Positions 28,712 through 35,898 of a stretch of DNA of 64,000 nt are shown here, one piece after another (position 1 is the first letter of the stretch; each line of letters starts with the position of its first letter). The position numbers were made by a program, and so were the translations under genes. Location: NCBI GenBank assembly GCA_013151865.1, contig JAADHN010000160.1:38356-102355 (forward strand), read 5' to 3'. The notes under the pieces were generated by a model. The model was not told where the DNA came from and did not search any database. It saw only the letters and a list, made by a program, of their open reading frames with translations. Source of the DNA: Kiritimatiellota bacterium. Lineage in GTDB: Bacteria > Verrucomicrobiota > Lentisphaeria > Oligosphaerales > JAADHN01.

Positions 28712-29659
28712 TCACGTCTTCGACTTCTCGATCGCCTCAGCCAATTCCAGCAGTCGCTCGGCGGTCGCTGCCGGAATCTGTCCTCTCCTGTCGACCGCCA
28801 CATTCAGCAGAAGATTGGCGCCGCGTTCCGTGGCCTTTCGGTACAAAGGGAGCAGCTCCCGCTGGACCTCTTTCATCTGCTCGCCGGGTTCCGGGAACCA
28901 GCCCTTGCTGAAGGTCCCTTGCGCGGACGTGTCGCATGTTTCCATGGGAAGGTAATAGGTCGTCCCGTCGTGCTCGAGCCTCGGATTGTGACCTTGGGGA
29001 GGGGGGAGAGTGCGCTCCCCGGCGATCACGTCTGTGGGCCAGTATCGCAGACGCGAACCGTTCGACCCATGCCCGTGGTTCACCACCACCAGGCAGTCCG
29101 GCTGATGGGCTTTGACTACGTCGTAAGCCTCCTGCAACCTGCCGGGCCCCACCGGGCCCAACCCGTCGAACCAAAAAACGGAGATCGGTCCGTACCCGGT
29201 CAGCAGTTCCCCCATCTGGCGGTGCACGTGCCCATACCATTCCGCGTCAGTCATGCCCCGATCCCGGCGATGGGCCGTGTCCACTCCCAGTGCATAGTAC
29301 AGGCCCGGTGCGAGCCCGTGCCGGCGGCAGGCCTTCACGAACTCGGCCACCACATCGGTCGTGCACCCGCTCGACGCCACATCATAGTCGCTGCAGTCGC
29401 TGTCCCACAACGCGAACCCCACATAGTGTTTCGCGGTGAGCACGGCATATCGCATGCCGGCTCTCTTGGCCACATCGAGCCACTGGTCCACATCGAGGCC
29501 CTCGGGCGCGTATCTCTCCGGGCCGGGCAGCGGTCCGTTCACAGTTGCACAGAACGCCCCATCGAGAAAGGTGTTCATCGTGAAGTGAATGAACATCCCG
29601 TAACGCATCCCTTCATAGCGGGCGAGAGCCTCCGTTCGCTCCGTTGCCGGTTCAGCCAT
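28712..29659 (-). CDS. GH29-like alpha-L-fucosidase, short form, copy 1
   Basis: A 315-residue protein starting at ATG 29659 behind AAGGAGAT. GH29 features are the opening MRYGMFIHF, TAKHYVGFALWDS (K77-H78), YDVASS, and the nucleophile D165 in VFWFDGLG. The terminal ANLLLNVAVDRRGQIP matches the family's last strand. Only the catalytic barrel is present, without the usual C-terminal beta-sandwich or signal peptide, so it would act in the cytoplasm. The general acid/base cannot be placed by eye. A near relative lies at 30918-31847, separated by an ADP-ribosylglycohydrolase. Confidence 0.85.
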   Translation of the reverse strand: MAEPATERTEALARYEGMRYGMFIHFTMNTFLDGAFCATVNGPLPGPERYAPEGLDVDQWLDVAKRAGMRYAVLTAKHYVGFALWDSDCSDYDVASSGCTTDVVAEFVKACRRHGLAPGLYYALGVDTAHRRDRGMTDAEWYGHVHRQMGELLTGYGPISVFWFDGLGPVGPGRLQEAYDVVKAHQPDCLVVVNHGHGSNGSRLRYWPTDVIAGERTLPPPQGHNPRLEHDGTTYYLPMETCDTSAQGTFSKGWFPEPGEQMKEVQRELLPLYRKATERGANLLLNVAVDRRGQIPAATAERLLELAEAIEKSKT

Positions 29660-29824
29660 CTGAGCATCTCCTTCAAAACGTGGTTGCAGCAACACGCCGA
29701 CCGACACAATGCGGGGCGACTCGCAGGACACCGAAGGCCTCGGTCCGGACACGAACCCGGCGAACACCAAGCGGACGCCACACTCTTGATCGGGGGCCGA
29801 CATCCGTCGGCTCTTCGCCACGGC

Positions 29825-30886
29825 CTACGCCAACAGCCGTTCCAGGCACAAGGCGCGGCGGCGTTCGCTTTCCAGATTCGTAACGACGATCTCGCATAAA
29901 CTCAAAGCCGTTTCTTCCATGTTCAGCTCCGGATTGGCTTCCTTCACAGTCTCCACCCACTCGGCGGGGATCGCGTCAATGCCGCCGAAGGCACCGGCGA
30001 CGGCGCCGGCGATTCCGGCCAGCGAATCGTTGTCGCGCCCGTAATTCACGGCGCCGATGATGGTCGTGCGCGGGTCGCCGTTCGCCGCGCAGAAGAGGCC
30101 CATCGAGACGCCCAGCGCCTCCAACGCTTCCCATTGGTGATATCGGTTCACCTTTGCGTAGAACTCGTCCCGCAGGCTGAACACGTCCCCGTGACGGCGC
30201 GCGATCTCGACGGCGGTCTCAACCACCTCCCGACACGGGCGGCCCACATGAATGCCCTCGACCAAATGACCAAGAGCGGGATTGAGGCTTTGCTCGATGA
30301 CGGACTCAACCGTCGCTTCCGCCTTCACGGCTTCGGCAATGGCCGCGGCGGTGATCGCTCCCGCATCCTTTGCATAGCCCTCGGCCATGTACGACACCAG
30401 GAATGCGTCGCGGGCGGCCTTCTCTGGATCACAAGCATCCACCAATGCCACGGGGGCGATGATGATCTGTGAGGCCATGAGCGGGCCGCCGCCATACATC
30501 ATCTTGTGCTCCCGGTACAGGCTGCGCCAGTAGAACTCCTCCATGAACTGCTTCGGTCGCTCGCCCCCGTCTCCGACAGCCGGGGCCGTGTGGTAATACT
30601 CGATGAACTGCCTGGCGATGTCGTCGGCCGTCGGCACCCCGCCCACCCGTATCACGGCGTCACAGCAAATGTGCTTGAGGTACGTATCATCGGTCACGCT
30701 GCCGGGAGCCATTCCCCGGCCCCAAACTCGATTCTTGGCGGGATAGGGCAACAGTTCCGTCAGTTTGCCGTGCCGCTTTTCGATCTCTCGGTAATGAAGA
30801 CCCTCCACAGGTCCGCCCATCGCGTCGCCAATGGCGCCGCCCATCAAACTTCCGTAGACTTTCTTGAATAGCGTCGTGCTTTTCAT
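29825..30886 (-). CDS. ADP-ribosylglycohydrolase-family protein
   Basis: The protein has 353 residues and a start at ATG 30886 with a purine-rich site. The di-magnesium signature is intact: GAIGDAMGGPVEG, TDDT at 65-68, and GRDNDSLAG near 286. The family hydrolyses ADP-ribose from proteins or nucleic acids, but many bacterial members are found in sugar loci and may cleave other N- or O-glycosidic bonds. Being sandwiched between two GH29 fucosidases argues for a carbohydrate-related role. That is an inference from context. Confidence 0.85.
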   Translation of the reverse strand: MKSTTLFKKVYGSLMGGAIGDAMGGPVEGLHYREIEKRHGKLTELLPYPAKNRVWGRGMAPGSVTDDTYLKHICCDAVIRVGGVPTADDIARQFIEYYHTAPAVGDGGERPKQFMEEFYWRSLYREHKMMYGGGPLMASQIIIAPVALVDACDPEKAARDAFLVSYMAEGYAKDAGAITAAAIAEAVKAEATVESVIEQSLNPALGHLVEGIHVGRPCREVVETAVEIARRHGDVFSLRDEFYAKVNRYHQWEALEALGVSMGLFCAANGDPRTTIIGAVNYGRDNDSLAGIAGAVAGAFGGIDAIPAEWVETVKEANPELNMEETALSLCEIVVTNLESERRRALCLERLLA

Positions 30887-30917
30887 GCTCGGCTTCCCCC
30901 GTCAGTCCGGTTGCACA

Positions 30918-31847
30918 TCACAGGTGAAGTCCATCGATCACCCGGGCCAGCTCCATCAGGCGTTCAACCTGGTCCGCCGGCAGCTTCCCTTCTCTGTCCG
31001 GGGCAAGGCCGAGCGTGAGGTTCGCCCCCCGACCCGTCACTCTACGATAGTTCTCCAACAGGTCCTCGAGCGGCCTGGGGCGATCCTCCGGATTCCAGAA
31101 CCAGCTTTCCACAACTGTGTCGATGACATCGGCAGGAACGTAATAGGTCTTGCCGTTGTGCGTCATCCACGGATTGTGCCCTTCGGGAGGCGGGGCATTA
31201 CGCCCGGGCTGAAAGATATCGGTAGGCCACCAGCCGCGCCTGCCCGGGTCGTGCACGACCACCAGACAGTTCGGTTGCAGCGACTTCACCAACGCGTATG
31301 CCCGGGGGATCAGATCCGGCGGGAAGTCACCCCCTCCCAGACCGTCGTACCACATGGCTGTCACGGGACCGTAATCGGTCAGCAGTTCGGTGACTTGACC
31401 GAAGGCGTGCGCGAACCATTCGTCTTCACCCATGCCTTTGTCTCGGCGGTGGGCCATGTCCTGGGTGAGAGTGTAAAGAAAACACGGCGCCACCGAATGC
31501 TTGCGACAGGCATCCACGAACTTGGCAACCACGTCTGTCCTGTTGCCGCTGGCAGCCACATCGTAGTCGCTGTACTTGCTGTCCCAAAGCGCAAAGCCGA
31601 GCCAATGTTTCACAGTCAGCACGGCATAGCGCATGCCCGCTTCCTTGGCCGCGGAAATCCACTGGTCCACATCGAGGTCGGTCGGACAGTAGATCTCGGG
31701 CGGCGGCAGAGGACCTTTCGTAAAACTGCTCATCAGGCACTTCGGCTTTTCGCGAAATGTGTTGATGTCGAAATGAAGGAACATTCCGTAGCGCATTTCC
31801 TCGTATCGAGCGAGAACATCCGTCCGTTCAGTTGCCGGTTCGGCCAT
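30918..31847 (-). CDS. GH29-like alpha-L-fucosidase, short form, copy 2
   Basis: A 309-residue protein starting at ATG 31847 behind AAGGAG. It opens MAEPATERTDVLARYEEMRYG, nearly identical to copy 1, and keeps VKHWLGFALWDS, YDVAAS and the nucleophile D168 in AMWYDGLG. It diverges from copy 1 in the middle loop (FREKPKCLMSSF) and near the acid region (CFLYTLTQD), so the pair may differ in linkage preference. It is the first gene of the long minus-strand carbohydrate array. No signal peptide. Confidence 0.85.
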   Translation of the reverse strand: MAEPATERTDVLARYEEMRYGMFLHFDINTFREKPKCLMSSFTKGPLPPPEIYCPTDLDVDQWISAAKEAGMRYAVLTVKHWLGFALWDSKYSDYDVAASGNRTDVVAKFVDACRKHSVAPCFLYTLTQDMAHRRDKGMGEDEWFAHAFGQVTELLTDYGPVTAMWYDGLGGGDFPPDLIPRAYALVKSLQPNCLVVVHDPGRRGWWPTDIFQPGRNAPPPEGHNPWMTHNGKTYYVPADVIDTVVESWFWNPEDRPRPLEDLLENYRRVTGRGANLTLGLAPDREGKLPADQVERLMELARVIDGLHL

Positions 31848-31897
31848 TGCTTTTTCTCCTTCCTCGTGGAATGGACGCTGATATAGGCCCTGTCCGC

Positions 31898-32283
31898 TTA
31901 AAGCTGCGCGGCCGCGCCCCCTTTGCGGCCGGGCTCTGGCTTGGATCTGCCATCGTGACGCCCCCTGCGCCTGCCTGTGGCTCGCAGCATGGTTTGTTCA
32001 ATGACGGTCTCGAAACGCTGCACGCCATCCCAGTCGATCAAGCAGAAAGCCCACTTTCCACGCTTCTCGCATTTGATGAGTTTGCCTCGCCTCAGACAAG
32101 TCGCATGACGCGAAACCGTCGACTCCGCCAAGTCGCCGCATCCGACGATGTTGCAGACACCCGTTCCGCCCTGCATTCCTCTTCGCTGACGTGCGAGCAA
32201 GAACACGGGTCCAGCAGGAACTCGAACCTCTTGACTCGGTTGTCATTGGCGATGGCCTCCATGGCCTCCAAAAGTTCTTCCAG
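31898..32283 (-). pseudogene. Frameshifted arsR copy
   Basis: The copy aligns with the intact arsR at 33836-34147 over its whole length (EFLLDPCSCSHVSEEE, LAESTVS.H, CLRRGKLIKCEKRGKW). The sequence between EEE and the CNIV block is 20 bases here versus 24 in the intact gene, shifting the frame; the start ATG is replaced by CTG. The frame with the helix-turn-helix part runs on to a stop at 31898. Downstream the homology continues into the first codons of the ferredoxin start (ATG at 31951-31953), then ends. Confidence 0.8.
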
Positions 32284-32317
32284 GCCCCCCGCGGACCTGT
32301 CCCCAACCCGACGTCAT

Positions 32318-32341
32318 TTCGACAACCCTAGAACCGTCGAA
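32318..32341. promoter_or_regulatory. Palindromic ArsR-type operator, decayed copy
   Basis: TTCGAC-N12-GTCGAA is a perfect 6+6 palindrome just downstream of the copy's -10 box, at the same place as the operator of the intact arsR. The operator is preserved although the gene is broken. Confidence 0.65.
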
Positions 32342-32346
32342 GTAAT

Positions 32347-32374
32347 ATCCTAGCCGCTTCGTGCCGCCTGTCAA
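32347..32374 (-). promoter_or_regulatory. Sigma-70-like promoter, decayed arsR copy
   Basis: On the minus strand, TTGACA (32374-32369), a 16-base spacer, and TAGGAT (32352-32347). The -35 and the following GGCGG are shared with the intact copy. Confidence 0.55.
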
Positions 32375-32379
32375 GGGGC

Positions 32380-33126
32380 GCGGCACGTTTTCTTGGGATC
32401 CTTCTCTGCAAAGGCCTCGGCGGCCGCTATCGTTTTGTGCCCCTTTCTTCTCCCAGGGAGGGGAGAAACAGTGTCGTCGAATAGAGACGCACGGCGACCT
32501 CCTTGTCGCGCCAAGCATGCAGGGACCACTCGAACAATAGCTTTCCGAAGCCCTTCGGGTTCGTATGCGCGTCGCCCGCTCCGGGCCGTGCCGATCCATC
32601 TGGCCGGCGACCCCGTGATCCGGCGTTCGGCCCGGACCTTCTCGGGGGTCCACGGGCGTCCGTCGGCATAGGTGCGGTAGGTCCGCAGGGCCCCCGCCTC
32701 GGTGTTCCACAATTCCTGCTTGCCGCCCATCGCCTCGACGGCCGGCCTGCATGCCAGGCAAGGTGTAGACGCGTTCGTGCGCGCCGAAAACGGGGTGGCT
32801 CTTGTGGCGATGTCCTGGTAGGTGTGGATCGAGTAGGCGGTCGCGGTCTCCAAATGTGGCGCGCATCACGCGCTTGCCCCACGCCGTGGCCGGCCCCGCG
32901 GAGATGACCAATCGCGCCCCGTGTGCACCCCGCCGGAGCCCAGCACATGCGCGTCGACCGGAAAGCCCATCAGCGGCGACGTGCGTCTCGGGTCGCGCAC
33001 TGCCTGGCCATGGCGGCCTGCAACGAACGCCGGCGCACCGGGATGCTGCCGATTGTGGATGAACAGGCCGTCTGAGCCGGCCCACGCCGTAGCGGCGAGC
33101 AGCAAAGCGGCAATGCCCGTCCGTAT
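32380..33126 (-). pseudogene. Decayed secreted clan GH-A-like glycosidase
   Basis: A strong AGGAGG (33141-33136) lies nine bases before ATACGG at 33126, where an ATG would be expected. The frame then encodes a textbook signal peptide (RTGIAALLLAATAWA). Coding continues in a different frame (ETATAYSIHTYQD ... ELWNTEAGALRTYRTYADG), where NTEAG looks like a GH-A nucleophile strand, and then in a third (KLLFEWSLHAWRD). The lost start and at least two frameshifts make this a remnant. Confidence 0.6.
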
Positions 33127-33150
33127 TCTGGCGTTCCTCCTGCGATGACC

Positions 33151-33518
33151 CCAGGGCCGGAACAAACACTCGACCGCATCGTGCCAGTCCAGACGCGACA
33201 CCACGATGCCGATGGCTCCGTCAACGGCTTGCCGCTGGGACTCGGTCCCGGCGCGGCGCAGCCGAATGCCGACCACGCCCATGTGCATTTGATCAAGCCG
33301 TTCGACTCGCAGGGACAGACCCAGGTCTGCACGCCCCATTGAGCAGGGCATCTCGGTCGTTTTACTTCGGAGTGGAAGGCGGCAAGCTGATGTGTGCTTT
33401 TCAGTGTGGGTTCGGCCGACCGACTGGCCATCCCGAGAACGCCATCCGACCGTGAGTCGATACGGCAACCCGCCCACCGCCGAAGCAGAAGACGGGGCTT
33501 TCCCTGCTCCGCAGGTTC
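33151..33518. other. Non-coding remnant
   Basis: A stretch of about 370 bp between the ruined glycosidase and the ferredoxin stop. No domain was recognisable on either strand. It may be further decayed DNA trapped between the two arsR copies. Confidence 0.4.
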
Positions 33519-33818
33519 TCACACGTTGTAGCCCCACAATCGGAAGAAACAGCGGGCTATCGGCCCGTGCCGAGACCGGCGAATGAACAGCGAAGCGCAA
33601 CCGCACCCGACCGCACTGACGGAAATGGCGGCACTCGCACAGTTCTGCGCGCAAGCGCCGCACTCCATACATCCATCGCGATTGACAATCTTCGCTTTCT
33701 TCTGTTCGAGCCTGAACACGCCGTGCGGACAGACGGTTGTGCACATACGGCAACCACTACATTTCGCGACGCACAAATCCAGTGTCACGACATCCTTCAG
33801 ATAAAGTGGAGCTGCCAT
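33519..33818 (-). CDS. HgcB-like 2[4Fe-4S] ferredoxin
   Basis: A 99-residue protein with ATG 33818, 17 bp after the arsR stop. It has two complete cluster motifs: C20-x2-C23-x2-C26-x3-C30-P and C50-x2-C53-x2-C56-x3-C60. The surrounding residues (YLKDVVTL, VCPHGVF, DGCMECGACAQNC, VGCGCA) match HgcB, the ferredoxin that serves the mercury-methylating corrinoid protein HgcA, and orphan HgcB-like proteins next to arsR. The tail after GCGCA (RRSRHGPIARCFF) is unusual and lacks the expected Cys pair; another frame there reads SSDCGATTCENL after a stop codon, hinting at a damaged C-terminus. No hgcA was found in the window, so mercury methylation cannot be claimed. Confidence 0.65.
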   Translation of the reverse strand: MAAPLYLKDVVTLDLCVAKCSGCRMCTTVCPHGVFRLEQKKAKIVNRDGCMECGACAQNCASAAISVSAVGCGCASLFIRRSRHGPIARCFFRLWGYNV

Positions 33819-33835
33819 CGCGATGCCGCCAGTGC

Positions 33836-34147
33836 CTACCCGCTTCGCATGGTTTGCGCAATGACGGCCTTGAAACGCTCCACGCCGTCCCAGTCGATCG
33901 AGTAGAAAATCCACTTGCCACGCTTCTCGCATTTGATGAGTTTGCCCCGCCTCAGGCAAGCCAGGTGATGCGAGACCGTTGACTCCGCCAAGTCGAAGCA
34001 CTTGACGATATTGCACACGCAAACCTCTCTCGTCCTTCGTTCCTCTTCGCTGACGTGCGAGCAAGAACACGGGTCCAGCAAGAATTTGAAAATCTTGATC
34101 CTGTTTTCATTGGCGAGCGCCTCGAAGGCGTCCAAGAACTCTTCCAT
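33836..34147 (-). CDS. ArsR/SmtB-family metal-responsive repressor
   Basis: A 103-residue winged-helix protein; ATG 34147 has GAGGT upstream. The recognition helix region is DLAESTVSHHLACLRRGKLI, and the wing is KRGKWIFYSID. Cysteines are numerous: C27 and C29 (DPCSCS), C43, C45 and C50 (EVCVCNIVKC), then C64 and C73. CVC just before the recognition helix is the alpha-3 type site of As(III)/Hg/Cd sensors. It probably represses its own promoter, whose operator overlaps the start point, and controls the HgcB-like ferredoxin downstream. Confidence 0.9.
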   Translation of the reverse strand: MEEFLDAFEALANENRIKIFKFLLDPCSCSHVSEEERRTREVCVCNIVKCFDLAESTVSHHLACLRRGKLIKCEKRGKWIFYSIDWDGVERFKAVIAQTMRSG

Positions 34148-34184
34148 GGTTGACCTCACAACTCTGTCGGCGCCCCTTCAATGG

Positions 34185-34208
34185 TTCGATACTTCTAAGA
34201 TTGTCGAA
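34185..34208. promoter_or_regulatory. Palindromic ArsR-type operator
   Basis: TTCGAT-N12-GTCGAA, a 24-bp near-perfect palindrome 38-61 bp before the arsR ATG, immediately downstream of the -10 box. The same element with perfect symmetry is kept in the decayed copy (32318-32341), supporting a functional site. Confidence 0.75.
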
Positions 34209-34213
34209 GCAAT

Positions 34214-34242
34214 ACCCTAGACTGCCCCTTCCCGCCTGTCAA
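34214..34242 (-). promoter_or_regulatory. Sigma-70-like promoter of arsR-ferredoxin operon
   Basis: On the minus strand, a perfect TTGACA (34242-34237), a 17-base spacer, and TAGGGT (34219-34214). The predicted start point falls inside the palindromic operator, a layout typical of ArsR autorepression. Confidence 0.7.
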
Positions 34243-34558
34243 ACGGTGAACCGCTTTTTCGCGGAAATGCTTCACAGACACAAGAACTGTGTACGACCAC
34301 GCCGGGCCGGACCGTCCAGTCCAGTCGCGAAAAAGCCCTCTTCAGGCCTGTGCACAATTCTTTCCCCGGGACACCCCTTGCTCGAGCCCGGCGCGGGTGC
34401 GGTGCTCGGGGCACGGCGGGTGCCGTGTGCCCCACGGTGACTTGCATCCGCCTCCGGGCTGACTATGGTTGCGCGGTTGCCCGTGTACGGGCGGTCGATT
34501 CCGTTGTGGTTTTCCGCAGCCCCATCCACCCTGATTCGCAGCAGGCAGCCCCATCACG
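34243..34558. other. Intergenic between divergent arsR and radical SAM genes
   Basis: 316 bp without a supportable gene. It must hold the promoter of the plus-strand activase, but no clear -35/-10 pair was seen. Confidence 0.4.
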
Positions 34559-35530
34559 ATGAGTTCTTCGCATTCTCCGGCGCGGACCCCCGGCTTCTCG
34601 GCGCGCGAACGCGAACTTGCCGTCGAAGGACTGGTGTTCGACGTCAAGCGTTTCGCCATACACGACGGCCCCGGTATCCGGACCACGGTTTTTCTCAAAG
34701 GCTGTCCTTTGGCCTGCCCGTGGTGTCACAATCCGGAATCCCGCAAATCCGCTCGGGAACTCTCGTTCGACCCGGAGCGCTGCATCGGCTGCGGACACTG
34801 TTTCAAGGCCTGTCCCAGCGGGGCCCACCGCTTGGTGGATGGCCGTCATGTCTTGCTGCGGGACCGGTGTACCGTGTGCGGGGCGTGTACGGAGGAATGC
34901 TACGCCGAAGCCCTCGAACTGGTCGGCCGCCGGCGGACCGTGGCGGACGTACTCGAAGAAGTGTGCCGGGATCGGCCTTTCTACGAGACCTCGGGTGGCG
35001 GAATGACCGTGTCGGGCGGCGAACCCTTGGTTCAGTTCCGCTTCACGAAAGCCCTGCTGATCGCGGCTCGGGGCGCGGGGCTCAACACCTGCGTGGATAC
35101 CACGGGATACGCACCGTATAAGAAACTGGCCGCACTCCATCCGCACGTGGACCTTTTCTTGTTCGACGTGAAAGAGACGTCTGAGACACGGCACCGGATC
35201 TTGACCGGGGTATCGAACCGTCGGATACTGGCCAACCTCCGTCGGCTCGATGCCGACGGTGCTCGGGTGCGACTTCGGCTCCCGTTGATTCCGGGATTGA
35301 ACGACCGCCCCGAGCACCTGCGGGCCTGCGCCCGCTTGGCGGGCGAGCTTCGCAACATCGACGGAGTCGAGATCATGCCGTATCACCGTCTGGGCACGGC
35401 CAAAGGGGCGCGGATGGGATACGCGGCATCGCCCGAGATCGCTTCGATCGAGTCGCCCTCCGACGCCGTCATTGACGGCTGGCTTGCCGCGCTCCGAGAA
35501 GCGGGGGCGCCCGACCCGCGCCGGGCCTGA
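34559..35530 (+). CDS. Glycyl-radical enzyme activating enzyme (radical SAM, PFL-AE type)
   Basis: The protein has 323 residues. The radical SAM cluster motif C49-x3-C53-x2-C56 follows the family sequence FAIHDGPGIRTTVFLKGCPL. A ferredoxin-like insert carries two further clusters: C75/C78/C81/C85 and C104/C107/C110/C114. TVSGGEPLVQF is the GGEP SAM-binding motif. Such proteins install the glycyl radical on a partner enzyme under anaerobic conditions. No glycyl radical enzyme lies in the window, so the partner is unknown. ATG 34559 has no clear ribosome site; the homologous core starts near residue 23 (EGLVFDVKR). Confidence 0.88.
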   Translation: MSSSHSPARTPGFSARERELAVEGLVFDVKRFAIHDGPGIRTTVFLKGCPLACPWCHNPESRKSARELSFDPERCIGCGHCFKACPSGAHRLVDGRHVLLRDRCTVCGACTEECYAEALELVGRRRTVADVLEEVCRDRPFYETSGGGMTVSGGEPLVQFRFTKALLIAARGAGLNTCVDTTGYAPYKKLAALHPHVDLFLFDVKETSETRHRILTGVSNRRILANLRRLDADGARVRLRLPLIPGLNDRPEHLRACARLAGELRNIDGVEIMPYHRLGTAKGARMGYAASPEIASIESPSDAVIDGWLAALREAGAPDPRRA

Positions 35531-35898
35531 CGGACAAGCGGTGTTCTCAGGCACACGGCCGGGACCGCTCCGTCCCGCCTCGGCCGGCCGACGGAGCCGA
35601 CCAATCGCGGCGCGGACCTCCGGCTCCAGAGAACGCGCCGCTCGTGCCGAACAACGCGCCTGTTCGCGGCCGCCGCGGCCGTTTACCCCACGATACCGAC
35701 CGATTGCCCGCCGGGCGGCAGGGGTTGAGACTCGGTGCTTGACGTGGTATCGTAGGCAAGCCGTAGATTGGTCGGTTTCCTTGGAACAATTCGGCCCAGT
35801 CCGAGCGCCCGAACCGTCGACGAGCGCACCGCCCACATGCAAAACCACTCCCGTCCCGCCGCAAAACCGGACTTGTGGAATTGGAAGAGGTGATCAGA
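35531..35898. other. Intergenic, possible promoter of the Sel1 gene
   Basis: 368 bp without a gene. A weak sigma-70-like pair, TTGACG (35739-35744), 18 bp, GTAGAT (35763-35768), lies 130 bp before the Sel1-repeat start. An 8-bp inverted repeat (ACGATACC at 35690, GGTATCGT at 35746) overlaps it. Confidence 0.35.

Larger units (their letters stand above)
31945..32374 (-). repeat. Decayed copy of the arsR-ferredoxin 5' cassette
   Basis: This segment is a direct repeat of 33812-34242 covering the -35 box, -10 box, palindromic operator, arsR and the ferredoxin start site (GGCGTCACGATGGCAGATCC here against GGCATCGCGATGGCAGCTCC). Both copies point the same way. The limits, about 430 bp, were set by eye. 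Confidence 0.7.

Noticed and set aside
1..31847. Bacteroidetes-type polysaccharide utilisation locus
   Set aside because: No SusC or SusD homologue or hybrid two-component sensor was found.
32243..33169. Single long minus-strand frame across the glycosidase remnant
   Set aside because: The recognisable glycosidase features lie in different frames, so this frame alone is not a gene.
33519..34147. Complete mercury-methylation system (hgcAB)
   Set aside because: Only an HgcB-like ferredoxin is present; no protein with the HgcA cap-helix motif or membrane domain was found.
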